The position numbers and the translations under genes were made by a program. This document shows positions 31,879-41,536 of a stretch of 50,141 nucleotides of DNA, one piece after another. Position 1 is the first letter of the stretch. Every line of letters begins with the position of its first letter. The notes beneath the pieces are model-generated. The model had not been told where the DNA came from, ran no database searches, and saw nothing but the letters and a program-made list of their open reading frames with translations. This stretch comes from Actinomycetota bacterium. GTDB taxonomy: Bacteria > Actinomycetota > Actinomycetes > Nanopelagicales > Nanopelagicaceae. The DNA lies in the NCBI GenBank assembly GCA_026392845.1, contig JAPLBJ010000036.1:1-50141 (forward strand), written 5' to 3'.

Positions 31879-33735
31879 ATGAGTGGGCGTATCAAGGATG
31901 AAGATGTTGCATACATCCGCGAGCGCGCGCCAATTGATGAAGTTGTTGGTGATTATGTTCAACTCAAGAGCGCCGGTGGGGGACAGAAAAAAGGTTTATG
32001 TCCCTTCCACGATGAAAAGTCTCCATCTTTTCACGTAACGCCAAGCAAAGGTTATTTTCATTGTTTCGGTTGCCAAACTGGTGGTGATGTCATTGCATTC
32101 CTTATGAAAATTGATCACCTTTCCTTCTCTGAAACTGTTGAGCGATTAGCAGATCGCATTGGTTACGCACTTCGTTATGAAGAGGGATCAAGTGGAGTTT
32201 CAGCTCCCGCTGGACAGAGATCACGACTCATTTCTGCACACGCAGAGGCTGCAAAGTTTTATCAAGAACAACTCAACACTTCACCAGGAGCGGCGCACGG
32301 TCGCGAACTTTTGACGAAGCGTGGCTTTGATAAAGCTGCTTGCCAACAATTTGGTGTGGGATACGCACCAGATGAATGGGATGGACTTACGAAACATTTG
32401 CGCGAATTTGGTTACACGATTGAAGAATTAGAAGTAGGTGGCCTTTCAAAGATGGGCCAACGCGGACCTATCGATAAATTCCGTAACCGTTTGATGTGGC
32501 CTATTCGAGATATCTCAGGAGATGTTGTTGGATTTGGTGCTCGCAAATTAGCCTCTGATGAAGAAGATCAAGGGCCAAAGTATCTCAACACTTCAGAGAC
32601 TCCGATTTATAAGAAGAGCCAAGTTCTCTACGGTTTAGATGTTGCGAAGAAAGAGATTGCAAAGAAGCGCCAGGCAGTAATCGTTGAAGGTTACACAGAT
32701 GTGATGGCCGCTCATTTGGCAGGAATAACAACGGCTGTTGCAACATGCGGAACTGCATTTGGAGCCGACCATATTCGAATCTTGCGCAGATTACTTATGG
32801 ATGATGATTCTTTCCGCGGAGAAGTTATTTTTACTTTCGATGGTGATGCAGCGGGACAAAAAGCTGCCCTTCGTGCATTCGGTGAAGATCAAAAATTTGT
32901 GACCCAAACCTTCGTAGCAGTGGAGCCTGATGGACTTGATCCATGCGAACTCCGTCAAGAAAAGGGTGATTTAGCGCTGCGTGATTTGATTGCACGTCGA
33001 GTTCCACTTTTTGAATTCGCAATTCGTGCAGAGCTCAAGCATCACAAATTAGATACTGCTGAAGGGCGTATCAATGCACTCAATGCAACAGCCCCACTCG
33101 TTGCTCAAATTCGCGACAAATCATTGCGTCCTGAATACACCCGCTTACTTGCAGGTTGGCTCGGTGTTGAAGTCGAAATCGTTTCATCTGCTGTTGCGCA
33201 AGGTGCAAGGAATCGTCCGGCAACAAACACAGTCGAACACACAGACGCTCCTGCCGATAATGCATGGCGACCAGATCCAAATGAGGCACGACTTATTTTG
33301 GAGCGAGAAGTTCTCAAAACAAGAATTCAAGAACCTTCATTATTTGGCGCTTCTAGTATTTTATGGAAAGAGATTGAAGCAACTGGATTTACTCATCCTG
33401 CATATCGTGAGATGCGCACACTCATTGATATAAAGGCACCTGATTCAGCGTTGACAATTGATCTCATTGAGAATGAAAATATGAAAGCGCTTTATACAGA
33501 ATTAGCAGTAGAGCCGATTCGTTCCGATGGAAAAGTTCCAGATCATTATGTTGCAAGTATTGTTGCTCGATTGCGTGAAGTCGCGATCTCTCGCGCAATC
33601 GCAGAATTGAAATCGAGCCTTCAGCGACTCAATCCCGTTGAAAATGAGATTGAATACAATGCCGCTTTCGCCTCATTAGTAGCGCTAGAAAGTGCCCGAC
33701 GAACACTCCATGAAGTTGCCCTGGGTGGCTTGTAG
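31879..33735 (+). CDS. dnaG: DNA primase
   Basis: Makes RNA primers at the replication fork. 618 residues. The CHC2 zinc domain has Cys41, His44, Cys62 and Cys65 (GLCPFHDEKSPSFHVTP and YFHCFGCQTGGD). The catalytic core has the TOPRIM motifs VIVEGYTDVMAAHLAG (Glu270) and FTFDGDAAGQKA (DGD at 321-323). The C-terminal helicase-binding region covers about residues 470-618. It follows dgt after 9 bases. Confidence 0.97.
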   Translation: MSGRIKDEDVAYIRERAPIDEVVGDYVQLKSAGGGQKKGLCPFHDEKSPSFHVTPSKGYFHCFGCQTGGDVIAFLMKIDHLSFSETVERLADRIGYALRYEEGSSGVSAPAGQRSRLISAHAEAAKFYQEQLNTSPGAAHGRELLTKRGFDKAACQQFGVGYAPDEWDGLTKHLREFGYTIEELEVGGLSKMGQRGPIDKFRNRLMWPIRDISGDVVGFGARKLASDEEDQGPKYLNTSETPIYKKSQVLYGLDVAKKEIAKKRQAVIVEGYTDVMAAHLAGITTAVATCGTAFGADHIRILRRLLMDDDSFRGEVIFTFDGDAAGQKAALRAFGEDQKFVTQTFVAVEPDGLDPCELRQEKGDLALRDLIARRVPLFEFAIRAELKHHKLDTAEGRINALNATAPLVAQIRDKSLRPEYTRLLAGWLGVEVEIVSSAVAQGARNRPATNTVEHTDAPADNAWRPDPNEARLILEREVLKTRIQEPSLFGASSILWKEIEATGFTHPAYREMRTLIDIKAPDSALTIDLIENENMKALYTELAVEPIRSDGKVPDHYVASIVARLREVAISRAIAELKSSLQRLNPVENEIEYNAAFASLVALESARRTLHEVALGGL

Positions 33736-33740
33736 CTGAT

Positions 33741-33770
33741 TTCGACCCAACGCCACTCGTGCGCTAGAGT
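33741..33770 (+). promoter_or_regulatory. promoter of tRNA-Asn
   Basis: TTCGAC (33741-33746) and TAGAGT (33765-33770) with an 18-base spacer, ending 26 bases before the mature tRNA. This is the clearest -35/-10 pair in the window. Confidence 0.7.
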
Positions 33771-33796
33771 GTGCGTTCGCAGGACACATGCACTAT

Positions 33797-33871
33797 TCCC
33801 TGATAGCTCAATGGCAGAGCAGCCGGCTGTTAACCGGCAGGTTCTTGGTTCGAATCCAAGTCAGGGAGCCA
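33797..33871 (+). tRNA. tRNA-Asn (GTT), CCA encoded
   Basis: Full cloverleaf: acceptor TCCCTGA/TCAGGGA, D-arm with AGCTC, anticodon stem GCCGG/CCGGC with loop CTGTTAA (anticodon GTT at 33829-33831), and T-arm GGTTCGAATCC. Discriminator G at 33868 is followed by an encoded CCA. Confidence 0.97.
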
Positions 33872-33920
33872 TATAAGGCACTTCCCAGTCACTAGACAGG
33901 AACTTCTCAGCCAAAAGATT

Positions 33921-33926
33921 TAGTAT
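33921..33926 (+). promoter_or_regulatory. -10 element for leaderless DoxX-Rieske gene
   Basis: TAGTAT, ending 6 bases before the ATG; no ribosome binding site. Confidence 0.6.
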
Positions 33927-33932
33927 CTACGC

Positions 33933-34826
33933 ATGAGTTCATTGCAATTATCACTGAAAAAAACAATGGGTTCGTGGCGAAGCCAAGCAATCTACATTCG
34001 AGTGATTCGCCTATGGCTTGGCATAACTTGGATATACGCAGGGTGGGATAAGGCAAGTGATCCAGGATTTCTTACTCGCGGATCATCGACATTTATAGGT
34101 TCACAACTTACTGGCTATGCATCGCAATCTCCCGTGGGATTTATATTCAATAAGTTGATTGAGCATTCACAATATGTTGGAATAATTGTACTTCTCAGTG
34201 AGTTTGCAATTGGAATCGCAACGCTTTTATGGATTGCACCAACATCTGCTGCCTTTGGTGGTTTTGCAATGTCAGTTGGCCTTTGGCTCGCAAGTAGTTT
34301 CCATGTGAAACCATATTTCTTGGCAAGTGATTCAGTGTATGCAGTTTTATGGCTTACTTATTTTCTTTACCTAACAGGAGGACGAACTAAAGTGAAATTT
34401 TCTATAAACCGACGCGGATTCATGAGAGTTGGAACTGTTGGCGCACTCGCTGTACTTGCTAGTGGAGCCGGAAAGCTATTCCCGTCTTCAGCAACGGCGG
34501 CTACATCGTCAACCGCAGCAAGTGCTGGAAAGAAGTTAGTCAAACTTGCGAGCCTTCCTGTCGGAGGAAATTATCCTTTTGCCCTTGCATCAGGTGAGCA
34601 AGCAATGCTCTTTAGAACTAAAAAAGGTGTCTTTGCATATTCAAGAACGTGCACACATCAAGGCTGCGCGGTTAATTACACACCGGCAGATAAAAAACTG
34701 GTTTGCCCATGTCACGGCGCAACATTTGATCCACTTGATGGAGCAAAAGTTATAGTCGGTCCTGCAAATATGCCACTCCCTAAGGTCAAAGTGGTAATCC
34801 AGGGAAATTGGGTAGTGCTTGCGTGA
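33933..34826 (+). CDS. DoxX-type membrane domain fused to a Rieske 2Fe-2S domain
   Basis: 297 residues. The first about 150 form a DoxX/DoxD-like four-helix membrane domain (IRLWLGITWIYAGWDKASDPGFL is the family start). An NRRGFMRVGTVGALAV stretch (159-174) resembles a Tat signal or signal-anchor, followed by a Ser/Ala-rich linker. The C-terminal Rieske domain has CTHQGC (Cys240, His242) and CPCHG (Cys258, His261) as cluster ligands. Cys245 and Cys260 form the likely disulfide of the high-potential Rieske type. DoxD relatives are subunits of thiosulfate:quinone oxidoreductase, so quinone-linked electron transfer at the membrane is the best guess. It is coupled to the HtrA gene by a GTGA overlap. 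Confidence 0.88.
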   Translation: MSSLQLSLKKTMGSWRSQAIYIRVIRLWLGITWIYAGWDKASDPGFLTRGSSTFIGSQLTGYASQSPVGFIFNKLIEHSQYVGIIVLLSEFAIGIATLLWIAPTSAAFGGFAMSVGLWLASSFHVKPYFLASDSVYAVLWLTYFLYLTGGRTKVKFSINRRGFMRVGTVGALAVLASGAGKLFPSSATAATSSTAASAGKKLVKLASLPVGGNYPFALASGEQAMLFRTKKGVFAYSRTCTHQGCAVNYTPADKKLVCPCHGATFDPLDGAKVIVGPANMPLPKVKVVIQGNWVVLA

Positions 34827-35929
34827 GAAATACATTTACAAAAGTTGGCGTTGGATTCTTACTAGGCGCAACTGTGGTTGGTGGGATTGCAACCGCCGCA
34901 ACAAATAGTTCCCTATCTCTCAAAGCCTGCGTGGATAATCGTACGCAGGCACTTTATTTATCAAAAGATGGCACCTGTTCAAAAACTCGAACATTAGTAG
35001 ATCTTAGTTCTGGTGGACTCGATGCAAAGAGTGTTGCTGCAGCAGTTACACCTTCAGTAGTTTCCATTCAAGTCACAGCCACTTCGGGTAGCGGAACTGG
35101 TTCTGGCTCGATATATCAGACCAGTGCAACATCTAGTTACATCATTACAAATAATCACGTCGTTGAGGCAGCAGCAACATCAGGCAAGATTTCAGTTGAA
35201 TTACTCAATGGCGATATCATCGACGCCAAAATTGTTGGACGAGATGCAAATTATGATCTTGCAGTAATTCAAGTGCAGCGTGGAAATCTTCCGATAATTG
35301 CAATAGGCGATTCCTCCAAGGTAAGCGTCGGCGATCCTGTTATTGCTATTGGTTCACCACTTGGCCTTGCAAGTACTGTTACGAGCGGAATTATCTCTGC
35401 ACTCAATCGCCCTGTTACAACAGGTTCAGTTGGAGCAGAATCCTACGTTGATGCTATTCAAACAGATGCAGCAATCAACCCGGGTAATTCAGGTGGAGCA
35501 TTAGTAGATTCATTTGGGCGAATCATCGGCGTGAACTCTGCAATAGCAACGCTTTCCAGTGGTGGAACAACAGGCAGTATTGGACTGGGTTTCTCCATTC
35601 CAATCAATGAAGCAAAGCGCGTTATCGATGAAATAATCGCAACAGGAAAATCAACACGACCAGTATTAGGAGTAAATCTTGATGCAACATATACAGGTGT
35701 TGGTGCAAAGATTCTCAAACTAGTTCCAGGTGAAGGTGCAGAGAAGGCAGGCATTCCTGCTGGCTCAGTTATTCGCTCTATTGATGGCGTGAAAACTAAT
35801 GATCAAGTAAGTGCCATTGTGCGAATCCGTTCGTATGCACCAGGAGCCGTGGTCACGGTTCTTGTCGATCTACCTACAGGTGGGCAGAAGAGTTTTAAAG
35901 TTACTTTGGGATCTACGCCATCTAGCTGA
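34823..35929 (+). CDS. HtrA/DegP-like trypsin-type serine protease with PDZ domain
   Basis: 368 residues from a GTG overlapping the previous stop. An N-terminal signal anchor (KVGVGFLLGATVVGGIATAA) is followed by a short two-Cys segment (ACVDNRTQALYLSKDGTC, Cys36 and Cys52). The protease domain has His112 (ITNNHVVEA), Asp145 (NYDLAVIQV) and Ser223 (NPGNSGGALVD). A C-terminal PDZ domain follows from about residue 285 (RPVLGVNLDAT, GAEKAGIPAGSVIRSIDG). It acts in the cell envelope on misfolded or specific proteins. Coupling to the DoxX-Rieske gene suggests a role tied to that membrane complex or to envelope redox stress; this is inference. Confidence 0.93.
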   Translation: MRNTFTKVGVGFLLGATVVGGIATAATNSSLSLKACVDNRTQALYLSKDGTCSKTRTLVDLSSGGLDAKSVAAAVTPSVVSIQVTATSGSGTGSGSIYQTSATSSYIITNNHVVEAAATSGKISVELLNGDIIDAKIVGRDANYDLAVIQVQRGNLPIIAIGDSSKVSVGDPVIAIGSPLGLASTVTSGIISALNRPVTTGSVGAESYVDAIQTDAAINPGNSGGALVDSFGRIIGVNSAIATLSSGGTTGSIGLGFSIPINEAKRVIDEIIATGKSTRPVLGVNLDATYTGVGAKILKLVPGEGAEKAGIPAGSVIRSIDGVKTNDQVSAIVRIRSYAPGAVVTVLVDLPTGGQKSFKVTLGSTPSS

Positions 35930-35960
35930 TTGGCCTAACACAATTGAAATAGGAAGCAGG

Positions 35961-35966
35961 TAAGGT
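35961..35966 (+). promoter_or_regulatory. -10 element for leaderless ACT-domain gene
   Basis: TAAGGT, ending 7 bases before the ATG. Confidence 0.5.
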
Positions 35967-35973
35967 TTTACCT

Positions 35974-36213
35974 ATGGCACTCTTTCGACTCAAGATCGCA
36001 CTACCTGATCGTCCCGGCTCCCTTGGCACAATTGCTTCAGCAATTGGTGCTGCGGGTGGAGATATCCGTGGGCTCGTAGTGATGAAGTCCGAAGATGGTC
36101 GCGGGTATGACGACATCACCGTTGCGATTCCAGGAAGTGATCCAACTGATTTACTCGAAGTTTTGGGTTCTATTGGTGGCGTTGAAATTATTTCTGTAAC
36201 ACCTGTTGCTTAG
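35974..36213 (+). CDS. small stand-alone ACT-domain protein
   Basis: 79 residues forming a single ACT fold: ALFRLKIALPDRPGSLGTIASAIGAAGGDI is the ligand-binding first half (the Gly-Ser turn binds amino acids in relatives), and the rest ends in GGVEIISVTPVA. ACT domains sense amino acids; free-standing ones usually act as dimers controlling a partner. No partner gene is evident. Its stop lies directly against the galK stop on the other strand, with no base between. Confidence 0.85.
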   Translation: MALFRLKIALPDRPGSLGTIASAIGAAGGDIRGLVVMKSEDGRGYDDITVAIPGSDPTDLLEVLGSIGGVEIISVTPVA

Positions 36214-37341
36214 TTAGTGAATTCTTGCACCTTGACTAGGTAGCGAAGTAAAAAATCGTGGCGCTTTATAGCTATTTTCTTTGAATGCTTTTTCAATAGC
36301 TAATTTTGTTTTCTCTACATTCTCAGCTCTTACTAGTGCAATTGCACTTCCACCAAAACCTCCACCGACCATACGTGCACCCAGCGCTCCTGCAGCAAGT
36401 GAGGCATCTACTGCGCAATCTAATTCTGGGCAGGAAACTGTGTAATCATCTCGAAGCGAGATATGGGAAGCGTTTATAAGCTTCCCTAGTTCTACAAAAT
36501 CACTCTTCTCAAGTGCAATGACTGCATCTAAAACTCTTTTGATTTCAGTGACAGCATGGTGGGCGCGAATGAATTCGGTCTCTGTAATCTCTGATCTTTT
36601 CGAGACTAATTGGTCCATAGAAAGATGACGCATCGAGACTATGTTTAACTTCGCAACAACAGAATCACACGAAGCGCGTCGCTCGGCATAGCCCCCATCA
36701 ACTAATTCGTGATGTACCTGTGTATCAATAATGAGTAGTTCAAGGCCATGAGTTGCAACATGGAATGAAATGTTCTTTGTTGTGAGGTCGCGGCAATCCA
36801 GCAGTAGAGCGCTTCCTTTTTCTGCCATTAAGGAAACAGATTGATCCATAATTCCGCATGGCATTCCAACATAATCGTTCTCGGCTTTTTGGCATAAGCG
36901 AGCAAGTGTTGGAAGGTCGTGCCCTAGAGAAAAGAGAGAATTCAGCGCAGTTGCAACACTAGCTTCAAGGGCAGCAGAAGATGAGAGACCAGCACCAACT
37001 GGAACTTTCCCGTCAATGAAGATTTCAAGTCCAGTCTTTATGCCAAGTGACCAGATAACACCAAGTACATAGCGCTCCCAATCACCCTTGAGAGCAGGGG
37101 ATACATTAGAAATTGCCACAGATATAATTTTACTATTTCGTTGGACTGAAGCAATTTTTATTACATTCTCATCAGTTCTAGCGATAGCCACATCGGTGCA
37201 GTCATTGATGGCAAAAGGAAGAACAAAGCCTTCACTAAAATCAATATGTTCTCCAATGAGATTTACTCGACCAGGTGCACTTGCACAAATATCAGGGGAG
37301 TGGCCAAACACTTTTTCGAAGTTTGAGGAAATGGAACTCAT
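36214..37341 (-). CDS. galK: galactokinase
   Basis: GHMP-family kinase phosphorylating galactose at C1, first enzyme of the Leloir pathway. 375 residues. Galactokinase signature [21 protein letters not shown] (residues 22-42), ATP-binding [17 protein letters not shown] (114-130), catalytic-Asp segment [15 protein letters not shown], and [14 protein letters not shown] near the end. Last gene of the galT-galE-galK operon, 3 bases after galE. Confidence 0.96.
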   Translation of the reverse strand: MSSISSNFEKVFGHSPDICASAPGRVNLIGEHIDFSEGFVLPFAINDCTDVAIARTDENVIKIASVQRNSKIISVAISNVSPALKGDWERYVLGVIWSLGIKTGLEIFIDGKVPVGAGLSSSAALEASVATALNSLFSLGHDLPTLARLCQKAENDYVGMPCGIMDQSVSLMAEKGSALLLDCRDLTTKNISFHVATHGLELLIIDTQVHHELVDGGYAERRASCDSVVAKLNIVSMRHLSMDQLVSKRSEITETEFIRAHHAVTEIKRVLDAVIALEKSDFVELGKLINASHISLRDDYTVSCPELDCAVDASLAAGALGARMVGGGFGGSAIALVRAENVEKTKLAIEKAFKENSYKAPRFFTSLPSQGARIH

Positions 37342-37344
37342 TTA

Positions 37345-38298
37345 TTATCCAAAAGACGCGAGGGTATCTGAAACCATTGCTTCAAGATTTCTAGTGGGTT
37401 TCCATCGAAGAACGTGATTTGCTTTAGTTATATCAGCGATGAGAACAGCAGGATCTCCTGCGCGCCGCGGAGAATCAATAAATGGGATTTGAGAACCAGT
37501 TGCTTGCGATGCTGCCGCTATTACTTCACGAACTGAATAGCCACCGCCTGAACCCAAATTGAAAATCTCATGACCAGGATTTCCGAGAGTATTTTGCGCT
37601 TTGATATGTGCATCAATAAGGTCTACAACGTGCACATAGTCACGAACGCATGTGCCATCTTTTGTTGGCCAATCGCCACCAAATATCTTTACAGGATTTT
37701 CTGAAGAACTACGTAAAACATTTGGAATCAGGTGAGTTTCAGGATTATGGCGCTCTGTTAGCCAACCCCGAGAAGACTTATGCGCACCCGCTACATTGAA
37801 ATAGCGAAGTGATGCAGCAGATAATCCATGACCTCTAGCCTCATCTGTAATCATTGCATCGACAGCTAACTTAGATGCACCGTAAGCATTCGTGGGTCTA
37901 TTTGAAGCAGTTTCAAGTATTGGTAATACTTCTGGCTCACCATAGGTTGCAGCAGATGAAGAAAAGATCAGTTTCGAAATTTTGGCGGCGCGCATCTCAT
38001 CTAATAAGTTTCGGGTACCACCTACGTTGACGCTCCAATAGAGTTCAGGTTTTTCAACTGATTCGCCAACGAGTGATTTACCTGCAAAGTGCATAACTGC
38101 ATCACAACCCTTGAGGGCTTCTGCTATTTCACTGCGATTGAGTAACGAGCCCTTAACAAAAGTGACTCCGGTAGCAACATTAACGGCATGGCCTGTGCTG
38201 CAATCATCAAAAACACTGACTTCATAGCCTTGCGATATAAGAATATCTACAGCGGTTGAACCAATATAACCTGCGCCACCTGTAACTAATACTCGCAC
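37345..38298 (-). CDS. galE: UDP-glucose 4-epimerase
   Basis: Interconverts UDP-galactose and UDP-glucose. 317 residues, short-chain dehydrogenase fold. NAD-binding [10 protein letters not shown] (residues 5-14), active-site Ser region [12 protein letters not shown], catalytic pair Tyr139 and Lys143 (YGASK), and [18 protein letters not shown]. It sits between galT and galK with gaps of 2 and 3 bases. Confidence 0.96.
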   Translation of the reverse strand: MRVLVTGGAGYIGSTAVDILISQGYEVSVFDDCSTGHAVNVATGVTFVKGSLLNRSEIAEALKGCDAVMHFAGKSLVGESVEKPELYWSVNVGGTRNLLDEMRAAKISKLIFSSSAATYGEPEVLPILETASNRPTNAYGASKLAVDAMITDEARGHGLSAASLRYFNVAGAHKSSRGWLTERHNPETHLIPNVLRSSSENPVKIFGGDWPTKDGTCVRDYVHVVDLIDAHIKAQNTLGNPGHEIFNLGSGGGYSVREVIAAASQATGSQIPFIDSPRRAGDPAVLIADITKANHVLRWKPTRNLEAMVSDTLASFG

Positions 38299-38300
38299 TT

Positions 38301-39413
38301 TTATAACTTCACATCACGTAATTGACCGGCGGATTGCTCTGGGCGCATATCCATAATAAAGGCACCCATTGCAGATTCTGAACCAGCTAGATATTTCAAT
38401 TTTCCAGGAGCGCGTCGCACACTTGTTATTTGCCAATGAAGGCGCAATAAATCACGGCCCACGCGCACCGGTGCTTGGTGCCAAGCAGCAATGTACGCCA
38501 TCTCAATTCCAAATACTCCGTCTAAGCGTTTCATGACTTCAAGTGCAACCTCAGGGAATGCGTCACTTTGTTCTGATGTCAGTGAGGCCAAGTCTGCAAC
38601 AGGCTGTAGTGGTGCAACATGAATTTCAAATGGATAACGCGCTGCATAGGGAACAAATGCGATCCAATGAGCATTCCGAGCAATAACGCGCTTATCATCG
38701 CGAATTTCGCGAGCAACGACATCATCAAATAGAACACGTCCAGTCGATTCTTTGTAATCACGTGCAGCTTTGAGCATTTTTTCTACGCGAGGAGGCAAAT
38801 ATGAATATGCATAAATTTGTCCATGAGGATGAGCAAGGGTTACGCCAATTTCTTCACCGCGATTTTCAAATGGGGCGATGTGTTCTATGAATTTTTCTTG
38901 TGATAATTCACGAACACGGTCAGCCCATGCCTCAAGAAGAATGCGAACACGTGTTGGTGATAAATCTTTGAATGATTGTCCGTGATCTGCGGTAAAACAA
39001 ATCACTTCACACTTTCCAGCAGAAGTTCCTGTATCAGTTTCTGGTCCAACTAGATCAGGAAGTGCCCAATCACCTTGAGGTGGGCGAAGTGATGGGGAGC
39101 GATTATCAAAGACAACGACTTCATAATCACTTTCGGGAATTTCTGTAAGCAAATCTGCGCGAGTGGCACACAATGGACATAATTCTTTTGGAGGCAAGAA
39201 GATTCGTCCCTGACGATGTGCAGCCATTGCTACCCATTCGTTTACCAATGGATCAAGACGCAATTCGCCAATACCTGGTTGCTCTTCAACTGGGCGTTGA
39301 TCTTGTGCATTTCGGGCTTGGCCGGAAGTGTCGTAGTAGCGAATCGTGCGTCCATCGGCCATTACGCGATCCTGACGCGTAATTCCTGCACCTAAACTTT
39401 TACTCACACCCAT
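38301..39413 (-). CDS. galT: galactose-1-phosphate uridylyltransferase
   Basis: Leloir pathway transferase exchanging UMP between UDP-glucose and galactose-1-phosphate. 370 residues. Zinc site CPLC (79-82), FDNRSPSLR, FENRGEEIGVTLAHPHGQIYAY with nucleophile His197, and a C-terminal HWQITSVRR. Start: the ATG at 39413 has TAGAGT 9 bases upstream; the Met at 39362 (MADGRTIRYYD) is an alternative. First gene of galT-galE-galK, divergent from the alpha-galactosidase with only about 20 bases between start codons. Confidence 0.95.
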   Translation of the reverse strand: MGVSKSLGAGITRQDRVMADGRTIRYYDTSGQARNAQDQRPVEEQPGIGELRLDPLVNEWVAMAAHRQGRIFLPPKELCPLCATRADLLTEIPESDYEVVVFDNRSPSLRPPQGDWALPDLVGPETDTGTSAGKCEVICFTADHGQSFKDLSPTRVRILLEAWADRVRELSQEKFIEHIAPFENRGEEIGVTLAHPHGQIYAYSYLPPRVEKMLKAARDYKESTGRVLFDDVVAREIRDDKRVIARNAHWIAFVPYAARYPFEIHVAPLQPVADLASLTSEQSDAFPEVALEVMKRLDGVFGIEMAYIAAWHQAPVRVGRDLLRLHWQITSVRRAPGKLKYLAGSESAMGAFIMDMRPEQSAGQLRDVKL

Positions 39414-39421
39414 AGTGTCGT

Positions 39422-39428
39422 TACTCTA
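39422..39428. promoter_or_regulatory. symmetric -10 shared by galT and the alpha-galactosidase gene
   Basis: TACTCTA reads TACTCT on the plus strand (6 bases before the GTG of the alpha-galactosidase) and TAGAGT on the minus strand (9 bases before galT). One overlapping hexamer pair can serve both directions. Confidence 0.6.
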
Positions 39429-39433
39429 CCTTT

Positions 39434-41536
39434 GTGACCAAGCAAAGAGCACTTTTAGGCACGCTACATAGCTCATTGCTCTGCGAAGTTGTCGATGGTG
39501 CACTGGTTATTAGGCATTGGGGCGCACCACTTACAGGCGATATCACCCACATCGAAACCGCTCAACGACCAGCGATTGCAAACAGTGCATTTGATCAAAG
39601 TCAGAGTGGTGGAATCATGCGCGAGAGTTCTCGCGGATTTCTTGGTCGTCCAACACTCAGTGGCCATCGCAATGGAAGCGCATGGTCAACAAAATTTGAA
39701 GTAACAGATTTTCATCATGTCGGCGAAAAAGTAGTTGTCACGTTGCGTGATCTACACGTACAGCTTGAAGTAATTATTTCAATAGAGATGGATTCATTTG
39801 GAGTACTTACTCAAAATGCATCTATAAAGAATTTGGGGGATTCCCCGTATTCACTCGATGAGTTTATTCATTGGTTACCACTTCCACAGGAAGCGAATCA
39901 GACATTAGATTTTGCAGGTCGCTGGGCAAATGAGCGAAATCCTCAACGTCGCGATATTGCAACAGGTACATGGATTCGAGATTCACGAGAGGGACGAAGC
40001 GGGCACAATTTTTCGATTGCAGATATTGCATTGACCGCACAGACAACTTTCCAACATGGCCAAGCTTGGGCAACAAGTATTGCTTGGAGTGGAAACTCAC
40101 AATATTTGGTCGAACGAATTTGGAATGGTGAACAATCAATAGGTGCAGGAGAACTTCTATTGCCAGGTGAGGTTCAACTCGCACCGAATGAAACTTATGT
40201 TGCTCCAACTCTTATATCTGTATATTCCAGCGCTGGGTTGGATGGAATCGCTTCTGCATATCATCAACACATACGTGCGCGATCTATGCATCCTGCGCGC
40301 CCACGACCACTGACACTTAATATGTGGGAAGCAATTTATTTTGACCATAATGAGGAGAAAATCAAGAAACTCATTGATGTTGCCTCAGAAATTGGTATCG
40401 AGCGAGTTGTACTAGATGATGGATGGTTTCATAGTCGACGAAACGATAAATCTGGCCTAGGAGATTGGGTTATTGATCCTGCTGTTTGGCCAGAAGGTCT
40501 CTCGCCAATTATCAAATATATAAACGATAAAGGCATCGAATTTGGGCTCTGGTTCGAAGGCGAAATGGTCAATCCTGATTCAGATCTTTACCGCGCACAT
40601 CCAGAATGGATTTTGCATGAAGGCGATCGTGTTCCACCACTATGGCGCAATCAATTAGTTCTAGACCTTGGTCATGAAGGTGCATATAACCATGTGCTGG
40701 AGCAGACAAGTGCGATTCTTGGTGCGCATTCAATTGCATATATAAAGTGGGATCACAATCGAGTTTTAGTCGATGCGGGGCACCTTGGTAAAGCGGGTGT
40801 GCGCAGACAAACTCAAGCTATTTATCGCCTATTTGCAGAACTCAAGAAACGTCATAAAGGTCTTGAAATCGAATCATGCGCATCTGGTGGTGCACGTATT
40901 GACCTTGGAGTAATTGATTACGTCGATCGATTCTGGACAAGTGATAATAATGATGCACTTGCTCGCCAGAATATTCAGCGTTGGACATCACAAGTTATTC
41001 CACCTGAAATGCTTGGTACTCATATTGGTCCAACACATGGACATCAAACAGGTCGCACACTCGAACTCTCCATGCGAGCGACAACAGCGCTATTTGGTCA
41101 TGCTGGCATTGAATGGGACATCACGCAAACAACTCCAGCTGAACGTGAGCTCCTAAAATCGTGGGCCAACTATTACAAGTCAAAGCGCGCTCTGCTCCAT
41201 TCTTCAACAATGGTGCGCGTTGATTATCCTGATGATCATGGCTTATTACACGGTGTAATTTCAAAGAATAAAACTGAAGCAATTTTTGCTTATGTACAAA
41301 TCACTCCAACAGTTGCAGTAAATCCTTCACCCCTCAAATTTCCTGGCTTAGATGCAAGCGCGACATATGAAATTAGAGCGGCATTTCCAGCAGGAGAACC
41401 TAGATATATGTCAGTAAAAAAACCGGATTGGATGAGCGGAATAACTCTGTCAGGTTCTGCGCTATCTGCAATTGGAGTAAGCGCGCCAATACTCGCACCA
41501 GCAAATGCTTTCTTGATCGAAATTACAAAACGCTAG
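39434..41536 (+). CDS. alpha-galactosidase, GH36
   Basis: Hydrolyses alpha-linked galactose; 700 residues, standard GH36 size and domain order (N-terminal beta-sandwich, catalytic barrel from about residue 295, C-terminal sheet). Barrel motifs: [47 protein letters not shown], nucleophile Asp440 in [21 protein letters not shown], acid/base Asp504 in WTSDNND. No signal peptide, so it acts on imported galactosides. Start is a leaderless GTG. It supplies galactose to the divergent gal operon. Its stop overlaps glpK tail-to-tail. Confidence 0.95.
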   Translation: MTKQRALLGTLHSSLLCEVVDGALVIRHWGAPLTGDITHIETAQRPAIANSAFDQSQSGGIMRESSRGFLGRPTLSGHRNGSAWSTKFEVTDFHHVGEKVVVTLRDLHVQLEVIISIEMDSFGVLTQNASIKNLGDSPYSLDEFIHWLPLPQEANQTLDFAGRWANERNPQRRDIATGTWIRDSREGRSGHNFSIADIALTAQTTFQHGQAWATSIAWSGNSQYLVERIWNGEQSIGAGELLLPGEVQLAPNETYVAPTLISVYSSAGLDGIASAYHQHIRARSMHPARPRPLTLNMWEAIYFDHNEEKIKKLIDVASEIGIERVVLDDGWFHSRRNDKSGLGDWVIDPAVWPEGLSPIIKYINDKGIEFGLWFEGEMVNPDSDLYRAHPEWILHEGDRVPPLWRNQLVLDLGHEGAYNHVLEQTSAILGAHSIAYIKWDHNRVLVDAGHLGKAGVRRQTQAIYRLFAELKKRHKGLEIESCASGGARIDLGVIDYVDRFWTSDNNDALARQNIQRWTSQVIPPEMLGTHIGPTHGHQTGRTLELSMRATTALFGHAGIEWDITQTTPAERELLKSWANYYKSKRALLHSSTMVRVDYPDDHGLLHGVISKNKTEAIFAYVQITPTVAVNPSPLKFPGLDASATYEIRAAFPAGEPRYMSVKKPDWMSGITLSGSALSAIGVSAPILAPANAFLIEITKR

